Assembly: GCA_963995505.1 (NCBI GenBank)
Contig: OZ023188.1
Span: 16,381,912-16,445,911 of the forward strand
From: Hypericum androsaemum
Taxonomy: Eukaryota > Streptophyta > Magnoliopsida > Malpighiales > Hypericaceae
Direction of reading: 5' to 3'
DNA: 64,000 nucleotides
Shown here one piece after another: positions 11,619-23,900 of this stretch (position 1 is its first letter; the number at the start of each line of letters is the position of its first letter). A model generated the notes under the pieces. The model worked only from the letters and a program-made list of their open reading frames with translations, did no database searches and was not told the DNA's origin. Both the position numbers and the translations under genes were made by a program.

Positions 11619-14395
11619 GGCTATTTTGGGAATAATGCACGAATTTTATTTCGTCGCGAAATTGGAAACCCATGTGCGTTGAATCTATATATTTTGTACC
11701 TGCAACTTGGTGGGGCCCGTGAAATGGTGGGCCCGATCCACGAAAGGTAGTACCTTCACGTCATCGAATTTCAAAATTTGCCATTTTTTTTTTGAGAAGA
11801 AAATTTGCCATATTTGGGGGTCACGGAATGCGACAGGTCGCCTGCCCTGGATGTGACGGCATGCTATACGGGCTGGACTCTGGCTTTCGCTCGCTATTTT
11901 TTTATTAGTAATATTTTATTCATAATAATATTATATATTACATTTATATCTAGCATAAAATTTTCTCACAAAAAATTGCAGTCACAAATTTCGCTAAAAT
12001 TTTAGCACGGTAAAAAATTATGGTAAAAAAAGAGTATCTGCGTTGAGCTTTTTCTTTCTATTTCATAGATTCCAAGTCTTAAAGACTTATTAATTATTAA
12101 AAAAGTCTTAAAGACTTATTCTAACTAGCGGAATAATTTAGATTTGAATTATATTTATTTAAAAAATATTATTTATTTAATTATAATTAATATTGCATAC
12201 TCAAAATTGATACTATTTTGTAATATCATTTTAAAACGAGATAATTAATATTTTATTGTTAAATTTATTATATATAGCACAATTTTTTTATAAATATAAT
12301 TTATTAATTATAATATTTACAATATACTGAATGTGAATTTTTATTTGGAGGTCACTATTGCCAACCTCGACATATATAACACCATCTTTTCAACATAAGA
12401 CGGTGTGACTCACGTTATTTAGACATCAGTGTAAGTCATAAGTACATGCCTTTGATTGATCATTTATATTCTTAAAAAAAGACTATTCATTTACAAAAAT
12501 TATAGTGCTAATTTGATCAATTTCAAAAATATAGTACTAATGATATATTTTGACCATGGTACAAAAATATTTATTCTATTTAAATTTCATTCGAATAAAA
12601 TATTAACCAGTAAAATCTGATACTAATACAGAACGCAAGTTTATACACGAGTTTAGTTAAAAGGAGTACTTGGAATATCTTACTTCCTTTGATTTCAATT
12701 TTCTTCCGACAACGCTGCAATGTTGTTAGTTTCTGACAACGCCACATTTATATTTTGTATTTTAGGGAACATAGAAGGGAGACTGAGAGAACAATACCGA
12801 ATTATATGATAATAATGAGAAAAAACCGATATTTAAAACTTTTCAAACGCACCAAGAAGACCAGACATCGCCACCGGACCGCTAGGGATGTGCCATAATG
12901 GAGAGGAAAAGCTAAGTTGAAACATGCATTGCACTTTTTTACAAGTAAAGTGTATTTATCAATAAAAAATAACCAGCCAAAATAACAAATTTGTACATTT
13001 ACTATTTGTTACTTGTTATGTCTGTTTGTATTCGTCAACATATATCGCCTTAATTAACTTATAATAATACATCTTAAGCATAATCTTTGACAATCTTCTA
13101 AGATAAAATTTTTTTTATCACGAGACTCCTCACCAATTCGTGTGGTTACCGAGAAGACCAAACTTTATGTTTGAATGTACTAATATCCATCTTAACTTGC
13201 ATTGTACCAAGACTTCATAATATCTCAGAGAGAAGCAGTGATGTCTCTATCGCACTGCACATGCTAGCTAATATATATATATATATATATATATATTCGG
13301 CCTTTATGGAAAGAAAAATTATGAAAAAATAAATTTTAAATATAACCCGAGAACTCTAAATAATAAAGTTTTTTAACATAAAATTTGTATTACTCTAGGT
13401 AAATTAATTACACTAATAGTGACATTAGACACGATTCTCGTAGAATATACATATAGTGACGAAATTTCCTGGAAGCTAACAAAATTTTGTCCTCTTCGGC
13501 TTTTACCCAATTGGATTCGGGCATGATGCTTGGAAGTCTATGCGCCCTTTCATTTTCTTAGGCTCAAGTGCCCGCATTACCGTCGGTCAATGCGAGTGCG
13601 CAAATTTTTATCTCCAATCCGAATATTTATCAATTCAACTTATACAATTTTAAATTAGATAATAATTAGTGATAAATTTTGGTATTATATGACTCGAACA
13701 GGCTCAAGTAAAACAAATCCATCATACATATTCATTAATGTCAGATGTCCGTGTAACCAGTTAAGCGACAAAATGGAGTGAACAAAATTGCTGTTTCTTG
13801 CTCTGTAACGGATGATTCTGACCAGTCTCCACTGCGTATAACATAAGGTGCGTTTGAGCGAAGATGCAATACTAGTGAGAACTTATGGAGGGATTAATAT
13901 AATACCTTATTTAAGATATGTTAAAAAATAATTAAGTAATTTGATTTAATTATCCATATCAATAAGCTGCACTTTTTGCTCTTTTTTAGCAAAATGATGC
14001 GTTTGAGTGAAGATGCAATACTAGTTTTTTTTGTTAATACTATATGTTATATCCGGAGATGTATTGAGCCAACTAACCCAAGTTAAAAAGACAAAATATC
14101 TATGTCCCTTATGTCTAAAAGAATAGATTAATTAAGATAATCTGGTATTATTTAGTCCCCAATATTTCCAAAATTTAACTAATTAGTCCATATTTACAAT
14201 GGGGATACCACTAAAAAAATACCAAAATACCTCAAACTTCGAGGAAGTACTAAATTGTGACTTCATCAAAAAGAAACTTTCGTGCCAAACTCACCTATCC
14301 CATAATAACCCATTCATATTTAGGTTTAAGAACAGTAATTAATAAAATTAATTTGTCACAGATCTATTACTATTTTTTTGCCCTAAAAAAAAGAA
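11619..14395. other. AT-rich intergenic DNA with a TA microsatellite
   Basis: No gene is supported. A (TA)n run lies at 13271-13296. The palindrome GTCTTAAAGAC occurs twice near 12077-12113. A sequence close to GCGTTTGAGCGAAGATGCAA occurs at about 13851 and again at about 13998, a partial local duplication. Confidence 0.5.
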
Positions 14396-14580
14396 ATAGT
14401 GGGGCTTGCCAATGCGATTTGGGCTATAGGCACGATCCAACAGGAAACAACTTCCTCGGAATGGGCTGGATGCTTTGAGACAACTGGCCCAACCTTGGAG
14501 ACTAACGGATAACGGAAAACCAGCGGAGGGCGAGGTAGACGCACGCAGGGACACGACAGAACCCACAAGAGGAGAAAGAA
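14396..14580 (+). promoter_or_regulatory. Proximal promoter/5' UTR of the aminopeptidase gene
   Basis: The 185 bp before the start codon contain TGGGCT (14417 and about 14463) and GGCCCA (about 14486). These resemble plant site II motifs bound by TCP factors, common in promoters of housekeeping and organelle-biogenesis genes. No clear TATA box is seen close to the start. The transcription start is not determinable. Confidence 0.4.
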
Positions 14581-17500
14581 ATGGTGGGCGCCTCCTCTTC
14601 TTTACAGCCGAAGCTCGTCTGTTCTTTTATGGGAGATGGGTTACTTCCCACGAAGCACCATCTTTCTCGGCTCTTCCAACGCACACCAGGTCAGGTCCCT
14701 AATATTATCGTGTCAAGTTATATCTCATTTTGATTTTGATTCTAATACTGTTTTTCTTTTCACACACACAGTCTTATGTCTGGTTTTGATTGTGTTAGTG
14801 GGAAATTAGCTTCTCATTTTGATTTATTTTTTTTTTAACTTTCAAATAGGAAGAATGTGTGCTTCGATGCAATTTTCCAGAACATTTTCAAGCTTATCCA
14901 ATCTTCTGTTTAATAAAAGGTACGCAGTATCCCCGCTCACTCTTATCTTTAGGGCATAATTAAACATACATGTAAATGAGGCAGTTTCTGTTTATTGTCC
15001 AAGGACTTTTGCATTTGCAGATTATTATTGGACACTGGCATGAAAACTCACTCCTGTTAATGTCGGTTAACTTCATTAGATGATTGGGATTGTTTCCTTT
15101 TGTTGTTCTTCAAGGAACGTAGACACAAATGTTTTAAGGACATGCCATTTGCATACGAATAACACGGTGACTATGATTCATAAGTTGCAAACACATAATG
15201 AAATAACTGATTGGCAGAAATCTGGAAGACATACCCAACAGCGAGCGTAAACGTTTAAGGCCTGGAAAATTATCTCCCCGTCGACCGGTTCCGGATCATA
15301 TCCAAAAGCCTCCTTATGTCGGTTCTCAGCAATCACCTGGAATTGCTAGTGGACCTGAAATACATGATACAAGAGGGGTTGAGCGCATGAGAGCTTCCGG
15401 TAGGCTGGCAGCCAAGGTTCTCCAGTACGCTGGCACTCTTGTCAAGGTAACTTGCAGATTCTTTTTCTTTAGTTGAAATGACTTATTTGAAATGTTTTAA
15501 AAGGTGTACAGGCTTGCCTAGAGCAGCTCACTGGTGCAGGTGGTGATTGCCAATTTATTTTATCCGGGTATTCCTTTTGCTCGCAGCCAGGCATAAAGAC
15601 AGATGATATTGATGAAGCCGTTCACCAAATGATAATCGAGAATGGAGCATATCCTTCTCCTCTTGGCTACGGCGGATTTCCCAAGAGTGTATGCACATCA
15701 GTCAATGAATGTATTTGCCATGGAATTCCAGACTCCCGAGCTCTTGAGGTCATTTTTAGGTTCTTAATCTGTGCTATCTGTTTTCTAGGTGATCGTTTCT
15801 TTGCCTAACTATAGGCTTGTTCTATTTGCAGGATGGTGACATAATCAACATTGATGTTACAGTTTACCTCAATGTAATATTTTCTTAATTTCCCGGGACT
15901 ATTTCCAATTGAGAATGAACCTATGGTTTTTATCATAATGGGAAAGGCACGTTAGAACTACTCCACCATCTTATTTGATTTTCTTTCATATTCCTTATGC
16001 TTGGACTTCATTTCCTAGGGATATCATGGCGATACATCAGCAACATTCTTTTGTGGAGATGTAGGGGACGAAGCTAAACAATTGGTTCAGGTAGCTGTTT
16101 GTTCAAAAGGTTTTGCTCATCTCAATTGAGTCTCTCTTTAACACAGTTTCCGTTTCAACAGTCTCCTTTACTCTTGAACTGATCATGTCTGGATTTGGAG
16201 GTTGACCATAATGCGTCACTTGGAAATTTATATAGATCATTTTCAAGCAGAGCAATGTTTATGTTTCCTAGTTGATAAAGCCAGAAGAGAAGAGAAGATC
16301 AATATTTCTCATTGCTTCTTTAGTGAATAATTCATCTACTCCGTTTTCCTGCTATAAGTAATGCCGTTTCTGGAACAAGAGCCTATGTTATACAAGTCTC
16401 CGTTAAGTTCGTGTTCTTGCTTGTTGGACCATCTTATAGGTAACGAAAGAATGCTTGGATAAAGCAATAGCGATATGTGCACCAGGGGTGGAATATAAGA
16501 AAATTGGCAAAACAATACAGTAAGTCACTCCCTTCATTCTTCCGTTGTTTAATGCAGCCTCGTGCAGATCGAGGAATCCTTTCTCTGTTTTCTGGAAGGC
16601 CCTACATTTCCGAGGAAGAATTGGCATATATTTAATGATTTCATATAGATCAACACATTAAGATGAAAAGCTCACTCTATGCAATGCTCTCTTGCCTAGT
16701 GACCACGCAGATAAATATGGCTATGGTGTAGTGCGGCAGTTTGTTGGCCATGGTGTTGGACGTGTTTTCCATGCTGATCCTGTTATTCTTCACTTCAGTA
16801 TGGATCCTCACTTCCTCTTTCTCGTCTTAGTTTCATTCGCTTTTGTACCTTTGAGAGAAAAAAAAGATTGAATGTTTGAGACAACATGATCAGAGGACCT
16901 TGCTAGAATTTCCAATCGAACATTCTGTAGTTAGGGTTTCTTCATGATCCTGCAAACTGCAAACAAAAGTTTTGATGTCGAATATGCAAACCGTTTTCCT
17001 TTTCCATATTGAATAATGATTACTAAACAAAATGGGAGGTATTGCTTGGAATGTAATCCAACTTGGAGATGGATTCAAAAGCGAATGAGAATCTTAGATA
17101 AAATGACACGACAATGCTGTTAGAACTTGGCCTAAGATGAGTCCGGACTTCTCCTCCTCCTGCACCATATGATATCACAAAATGGGAAGTAACGAACCAA
17201 TGGAAAACATAATGAATTTGAACTTTAGAGAGAAGAAGGAACAGGATAAAAGAGAATTGGACTGGCAGAAGGACTTGGAACTTTTGAGATTGTATGGACA
17301 GACAACTTTGCTAGAACTTGAAACAAGACAAAGACTAATGCATATGGCCACATTATCATGCTGAACACATTGGCAGCTCAAAACCCGCGGGTATCTCGTT
17401 CCCTTCCTACTACAAGGGATTTCTTGATGCAGATTTCTTGATGCATTCAAGTAGCTTACAACTTTCCTTATTGATATGTGCATTTTGGTTCTTATTGTAG

Positions 17501-17908
17501 GAAACAACGACGGTGGACGCATGACCTTGAATCAGACGTTTACGATAGGTACTTGTAATCCAAATTCTAATCGCCATCCTTAGTTGAACCGCGCCTTTCC
17601 GGCCGGAACCATCATTTTCCATTCAAAAGCGAGGATGGGGCCAGTCGGTTTGCTTCTAGTTCTTCACCATTCTATACTCTGCAATATCACTCGCCGTCAG
17701 TGATACTTTCTGTTATGTGGATCCAACTGATTGATTACTTATGGACGTTAAATTATGCGCAGAGCCAATGCTGACCATAGGAAGCATCGGGACCGTTATG
17801 TGGGACGATGATTGGACGGTCGTCACCGACGACGGAAGTCTATCGGCACAGTTTGAGCACACCATTGTTATAACTGAGGACGGGGCAGAGATTCTAACTC
17901 GGTGTTAA
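14581..17908 (+). CDS. Type 1 methionine aminopeptidase, organellar (MAP1B/C/D clade)
   Basis: Removes the initiator methionine from nascent proteins, here most likely in plastids and/or mitochondria. Exons: 14581-14689, 14850-14919, 15218-15446, 15587-15748, 15832-15873, 16019-16090, 16440-16519, 16700-16797, 17501-17548, 17763-17908; all introns GT-AG; 351 aa, the usual length. Residues 1 to about 60 form a Ser/Arg-rich, acid-poor leader suited to organelle import. The pita-bread fold follows. All five metal ligands are present: Asp198 (NIDVT), Asp209 (HGDTS), His272 (VGHGVG), Glu304 (FTIEPM), Glu335 (QFEHT). His181 (CHGIPD) and His279 (VFHAD) also match catalytic positions of the bacterial enzyme. 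No zinc-finger N-terminus, which separates it from the cytosolic MAP1A type. The start is the first ATG in the exon. A second ATG at 14856 could give a shorter leader. Which plant paralogue it is (1B, 1C or 1D) I cannot decide. Confidence 0.93.
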
Positions 17909-18200
17909 AAGTGGTCTTTCCCGTGGCAGCTTGCTTCTGAAGGTTGGAGCGACACCATTTTTCTGACACTTGAAAGTTATAGTCGTTATTTGTCTGGCTA
18001 CAGTTCTTCATGGCTAGGTAGGAGGCAATCAACGCTTGGTTAATCTTTATAGTGTCTTTTATGATAAAAAATTCGAGACCGAGAATCTGAATTTGTTACT
18101 AGTTGGACCAACTTTTATTTGTAAGATGTATTTATTTGGGTTAAAAACACTTTAGAAGTACCCTGTGTTACTTAAAAACACGACGGGCCAATCCATGTAG

Positions 18201-18420
18201 TTTTGGTCGGACCTGGAGCGGGCGGGATGGCTGACGAAGCAGGGGGAGTACATAAAGACGTGGAGGATGCGGTGGTTCGTGCTTAAGCAGGGGCGGCTAT
18301 TTTGGTTCAGGGACTCGCTAGTGATCAGGCTTGCGGTGATGTGACTGACGGCGAAGGCGCAGATGACGTCCTTAACCACCAGTACGCCTTCGACCTATCC
18401 ACGCCCGAGGAGACTATGGA
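18201..18420 (+). pseudogene. PH-domain protein pseudogene (PH1-like)
   Basis: The reading starts FWSDLERAGWLTKQGEYIKT, continues WRMRWFVLKQGRLFWFRDS and then breaks. After about 18340 the match resumes in another reading frame as GADDVLNHQYAFDLSTPEET. This is the N-terminal and central part of the small plant pleckstrin-homology protein family (Arabidopsis PH1 type), which binds phosphoinositides. The residues normally between the two pieces are partly missing, the N- and C-terminal ends are absent and no introns are visible. It is a dead fragment, either a retrocopy or a decayed duplicate. Confidence 0.8.
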
Positions 18421-18483
18421 AGAGGGAGAGGGATAGCGATAGAGAGGAAAGGAAAACTTATTTTTTTTTAATTTAAAAAATTA

Positions 18484-19725
18484 GGGTAAATTGCCTCAGG
18501 TCCCTGTAGTTTGATGAATTCATCAGTAGGGTCCTTGTTTTTCAAAAACTTCTCTTTTCGTCCTCCAAATTTCGTAAAATAGCATTCTTAGGTCCTTGGC
18601 TCCGGTATCGGAAAATAATTCCAACAAAATTTTACCTGCAAGGACCAAATTGCCCCCAGTAAAAAAAAAGAAAACATATTCTTCAATCTTAGAACACCAA
18701 CCCAAACCTAAAAATAAACACTAAGAATACCAACTCAAACCTAGAAAATTAAAAAAATTAAACAACCAAAAGCAATCAATTAAAGAACGAACAGAAATAA
18801 CCACATCTCCTCCACAACCCCAACAATCAAACCTCACTTGCGTATTGAAAAATCAAAGATCCATTAATCAAACCACAACTCCGACACCCAACCGACTTCC
18901 CCGTCTCCGACCCAAAACGTCACCGTCCCTTCGCCTCCGAGGAACCCGATGACGACGAAGATGTAATTTCATGCCCTAGAAAAAAGCCCAAAGACGAGGA
19001 GGTGCCCAACACGACAGAGCGGTAGACGATGGCGAAGACATAAATTCGTGCCCCAAAAAAAGCCCAACGAGGAGGAGGAGGAGCCCACGACGACGGAGCG
19101 GTAGACGACGGCAAAGACAGAAGACGAGGGCATGACAAAGACCAGGACCACCGTCGACAAAGACGAGGGTGTGACGAAGACCAGGACCAACGCCGACGAT
19201 GATGAGGGCGTGACTTGAAGCGCTAGACCCGCCTGAGAAAATCAGCGTCGTCGTCGTCCTGCACCGATACCCAGAAGCTGAGAACCAGAAAATGGTGGAA
19301 GCGGGGCCACGTGGCCGGGAGGAGGGAGGAAGGGACGGAGAAGCTTTTGAACATGGCAGAATTCGACCCTCCGTCCTTCTCCCTTTCTGTTGCATTTTTG
19401 TATTGACTTTGTTTAATTAATTGGATATTGTTTGGTGTTTAATTGGATGGGGTAAGTGTTTTGGGTGTTCTTGATTTTTAGTCATTTAATTTGGTGTTCT
19501 TGATGTTAGCTAAAGGTTGAAGAAGGTTAGTTTTTTTATTTTTTTATAAAAGGGCAATTTGGTCATTTCTCGAGGTCTTCTCGCCGGAGTTATTTTCCTG
19601 TACCGGAACCAGGGACCTGAGAGTGCTATTTTACGAAACTTGGAGGACAAAAAAAGGAGTTTCGAAAAAATAAGGATCCTACTGATGAATTTGTCAAACT
19701 ACAGGGACCTGAGGGCACTTTGCCC
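18484..19725. mobile_element. Non-autonomous Mutator-like element with GC-rich cargo
   Basis: Inverted ends (GGGTAAATTGCCTCAGGTCC at left; inverted right end GGGCAAAGTGCCCTCAGGTC) extend for well over 100 bp each. The flanks AAAAAATTA (18475-18483) and AAAAAAATA (19726-19734) agree at 8 of 9 positions, consistent with a 9-bp duplication in A-rich DNA. The middle (about 18800-19400) is GC-rich and holds short tandem repeats. Such internal cargo is typical of Pack-MULEs, but I recognise no gene in it. Confidence 0.7.
18951..19210. repeat. Tandem repeats inside the 18.5-kb element
   Basis: Imperfect units of about 74-80 bp begin with GACGACGAAG-like sequence at about 18951, 19025 and 19105 and share AAAAAGCCCAA and GAGCGGTAGACGA. 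A second shorter repeat with GACGAAGACCAGGACCA follows (about 19130-19195). Confidence 0.7.
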
Positions 19726-19929
19726 AAAAAAATAACCCACGGCAACCATTTTACCAATTTGTCCGTGTCATCTCCGGCCCCCGGAATTTTCAACTCCGGC
19801 GATGAAGTGGTAGGCGAAAACAAACACAAGGTAGTCTTTTGAGTATTTTTAAAATACTAGATCGAAAGTATTTATTTCAAATAATACAAGAAACTAAAGT
19901 ATTTTTAACATAATTTTTTCTGATTAATC

Positions 19930-20470
19930 TTTTTTTTAATAAGTAACTATTCTCATTAGTATAAAAAGTAATGTACAGAATATACAAAAGGTGCCCTCCT
20001 CATGCCATAGCGAACAAGCCCGCTATTGATAACCCTATTACTAGTGAACCCTATTCCAAGTTATAAAAAACAGAGATGGAATGCCATAAAAGCTCATAGC
20101 AACCTTCTACCACATACCAATCCAAATAAGGTAACAAGCAATAGGTCGCCCAAAAGCTAGTCACCTGTAGAGGTCGACTCCAGGAACAAGATGAAGTTTT
20201 GGTTGCAATTCCTTTTTTGCAAACCTGCCCAACAAATCCACTCCTGCGTGTGGTAAATAATCAAATTCTTGATCGCCTGCCCATCAACTGTAGCCTCGTC
20301 AAATATCACTTTGTTTCGGTAATTCCGGATGCTCCACATCGAAGCCCCAAAGATTAGGAACCACAAATCCAATAGCTCCATCCAACGAGTAAGATGGTTC
20401 CCAATATTTGGTCCCCCGCACCACCTAGCACCGAACTTCCTCACCAAATGTGTCTTGTAATTCTGCAATT
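19930..20470 (-). mobile_element. 5'-truncated LINE, 3' end
   Basis: On the minus strand an open frame (20468 down to 20157) contains WMELLDLWFLIFGASMWSIR followed by NYRNKVIFDE. This resembles the region after the reverse transcriptase in plant LINEs, where a Trp-rich segment precedes 'R N ... V F'. Downstream on the same strand come about 220 bp of non-coding tail and an A-run (T-run at 19930-19937), as expected of a LINE 3' end. The catalytic reverse transcriptase core is absent. Confidence 0.65.
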
Positions 20471-20783
20471 AAATAATGTAATAGCATTTAAACATAAAAA
20501 AGTTGAAGTCAAATTTGATTGAATCCAAAAACACTTCCATTTTCTTCTGAAAAAAGAAACACTTCCATTAATTTTCACTTTTTCCAGATTTCAACACCAT
20601 TTAAGTTTTTTTTAAAGCACCACTTGAATTAAAATGGTCAGCGATTTTCTGTAGCCGGGTACATGCACCCACGCATCATCATCGGTGGCTTAGCTCACCA
20701 CTGTGACCACCAACGAGTGACAACCACCCGTCACTCTAGCATCATCCCAATGCTACAAACTTTGTCCTCTGAGGCTCACCCAA

Positions 20784-20933
20784 CACGTGGGGCCTATATA
20801 AAATATCCCCAACTCTCTCACCTCCTTTTTTCCTCCCTCCTCCAATTCCTTCACCAACGCCGATTCTCTCTCCTCCTCCCCCTTTTCCACTCTCCGGCAC
20901 CGACTTTGTTAAAGAGAGGAAATAACCGCCAGA
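20784..20933 (+). promoter_or_regulatory. Promoter and 5' UTR of the CTLH/CRA gene
   Basis: A G-box CACGTG (20784-20789) precedes a TATA box TATATAAA (20795-20802). A CT-rich leader of about 100 bp follows, and the ATG is at 20934. This is a typical compact plant promoter; G-boxes bind bZIP and bHLH factors. Confidence 0.65.
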
Positions 20934-23900
20934 ATGGAAACGACACCGGTTAACTGGGAATCGCTGGACTCTTTAGTGATAGATTTCGCGAAATCGGAGA
21001 ATCTGATCGAGGACAACAACAACGCCGCGCCGAACTCGGTATCCTCCGGCTCTGCCTCCTCGCCGCCGGTGCCTCAACCGTCGTTGTTGCAGTCCCCGTC
21101 GTCTCCGTCGGTTTCCTCGTCGTCGTACCACTCCAGGCTGGTCATCCGCCAGATCAGGCGGTGGATAGAGCTCGGCGACATCGACTCCGCCACCGATCTC
21201 CTCCGCTCCCACGCACCCTACCTCCTCGACGACCACCGTATCCTCTTCCGCTTGCAGAAGCAGGTGGCTTCTCTATTTCCTTACCCTTCCTTTTCCTTTT
21301 TAGTTTTTTTTCTCAGAAGCGTAGGAAGTTTTTTAATTGAAATTTAATTTCTGCCTTGTAACTTTTTCTGGCGTAGAAATTTATTGAGCTGTTACGGAGA
21401 GGGACGGAGGAAGCTCGGGATTCCGCAATCGTGTGCATCAGGAAGGTTCTAGCCCCCTGTGCTCTCGACGCTTATCCGGTAACTTCTATTTTCTTCCTTT
21501 TTTTTGCCATTGTGCCCGTTAATTGATTAGCCATTTTGACTTGTCTTCTGTTTCTAAGCTGATCGCGTTCTCGATGAACAATAGTCGAACCACTTACCGG
21601 AAAACGTTGTGAGTAAACTAGTGGAATTGCTGTTTGGTGGTTGCTGTCTTATGTAGGTCATGGCGCTTAATTGTGTCAATAGGCGGGTGCCTGTAGATTC
21701 CAGTTGTTTCACCATGCCAGATTTTAGGTCGGGTGGTAGAGGGGCGATAATCTTTGGTGTAAGAATGGAGGGCGGATGATCTTTAGATTTTGAAAGAGGC
21801 ATTGTGTGGATGCTTCAGAGATTCTAATCGACCAGACTTTGTTTGCTGGAACACTGATATTTTGGCCAAGGGGTGACTATGTAATCTTTGTTATCTCTTG
21901 TTGCTTCCCTCTAGCAACCAAGATGTGAATTTCCTGTTCAAGGGGTCAATAAACTCATCTACTTATAAGAAAAATGTCATTGAAGCTATGTTGCCACCAA
22001 CGCCTGTTAGACCATGTTTGATGCTGCATGTTTCATGTCATGCAATGCCAACCCTTCCTTTTTCCTGTTGTTTCTGCTGTCTCGCATATTCTTGGCATAC
22101 TTCTTTGCTTGATTTTTAGTTGTAACATCTGATAAACTTCTGATATTTGTATACCAGGAAGCATACGAGGAATTTAAGCATGTCCTTCTTGCGTTTATAT
22201 ACGACAAAGATGACAAAAATTCTCCAGTGGCAAATGAGGTGGGCCCTTTCTTTTGTTGCTACTAACTTCCTCTTCTGGATCAAATCCATGATTGGTTGAA
22301 GCTCATGGGAAACCATATATTGACATTTCAGTCTTTAGTTATTAGTTATGTTCTTGAAGCTCACATGATTGAATGATTACTTCTTAACATTAAGGTTGTA
22401 GGATGATTTTCTTTGGAGTCTCATCGACGGATCCCTTGCATAGTGGCTAGGGATGGCAATGGGCAGGATCCGGGTAGGATCTATAGGACCCAGATTCTTA
22501 CCCTCTTTTTGAATGGTGGATCCAGATTCTTACCCTTATCCTCTTTAAAAATAAGGATTCGGGCAGGATCTAGGTCTGAAAAAATGGGGCAGGATAAGGG
22601 CGACCCGCGGGTCCATGTCTTTAAAAAAAATATTTGATTTAAAAAAAATTAAATTAGCATTTTATAATTTTCAAATAGCAATTTGATATTTTCATCCATT
22701 AAATAAATCAATAAAAAGAACCAAATAAGCAAATCTTAAAAAAATTGAAGTTAGGTAGGTTAAAATTGAGAATCTTGTATTATATTTATTAATTAATATA
22801 CACATATTATTTTAATATTAATTAAAAAAATTCGGGTAGGATCAGGGCAGGATCCTAAAGATCCATGTCCATACCCTTATCCTTTTAAAATATCAGGATT
22901 CGGGCAGAATAAGGGTCTAGGCCCGGTCAAAGTCAACGGATCTTGGACCCTTCGGGTCTGGATCAGGGTAGACCCTCAGGGTAAGGGTCTAATTGTCATC
23001 CCTAATAGTGGCTAGACTTAGTAACTTCTGTTGGACCATGTTCCAACTAGACGTGGAATGGTGGTAGCAAGAGAATTCAATTTTTTTTTTTTGTTAAAAG
23101 AATTAGATCTTGCTATTGTGAGGAGAAAGAGATGTTCATACTTCTCCTGTCAACGACCTTCACCTTAGATCAGGGCGGACCAACATCCAACCCAGTGGGG
23201 ATAATTGCTCCCACATAATTTTCTAATATAGTATAATTCTTTTTAATATTTTCAAACTTTCCCGCATGAAATTTTTTATTTTCCCCGACACTTCATTTTG
23301 TTCAAAAAAATAACTTCTGAAAATCAATAATTTTAATAATGACCCTAAAATCAATTTAGAAGTAATATGTATTTTAGTCAATGCGTAAATTATCTTTCAT
23401 ACTCAGACATTCAAAACAGTAGTATATAGGCTAGTTTGGGAAGCTACTAGAAGAGCAGTTCTTAAATCATGTTGCATTAGAAATTTGACATAGCAGTATC
23501 TATTCAAGTCAAAGACCATTTTAAGAGAATTGTCTCCGTATTGTTTGAAAGTATTTGGTTTTCGCCCCCACCATCCAAAAATTATGTGTCCACCACTCCT
23601 TAAGATAATATAGGATCTCATAATAAATCAAAAAATCATTGCGACCTGCTATTTCTTTGTTTTAGAGTGTCTTTATGTTGCTGCCAAAGCTGAAGAAATC
23701 TTAATGTTGGCTGTGCTTGTATATATTACTGATAAATAGATGTATAAATTATTTGGACATGTTTCAGTGGTCAGAAAGGAGGAGGTTTGACATTGCTGGA
23801 TTAATGTCATCTGTCTTGAGAGCTCATCTACATGCATACGATCCTGTATTCTCAATGACATTGAGATACTTGATAAGGTTAGTTCTGAAAATAGGTTGGA

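Noticed and set aside
16403..17622. Minus-strand frames within the aminopeptidase introns
   Set aside because: No domain match, and the plus-strand gene explains the region.
20973..21236. Minus-strand open frame opposite exon 1 of the CTLH/CRA gene
   Set aside because: Shadow of a GC-rich coding exon; no domain.
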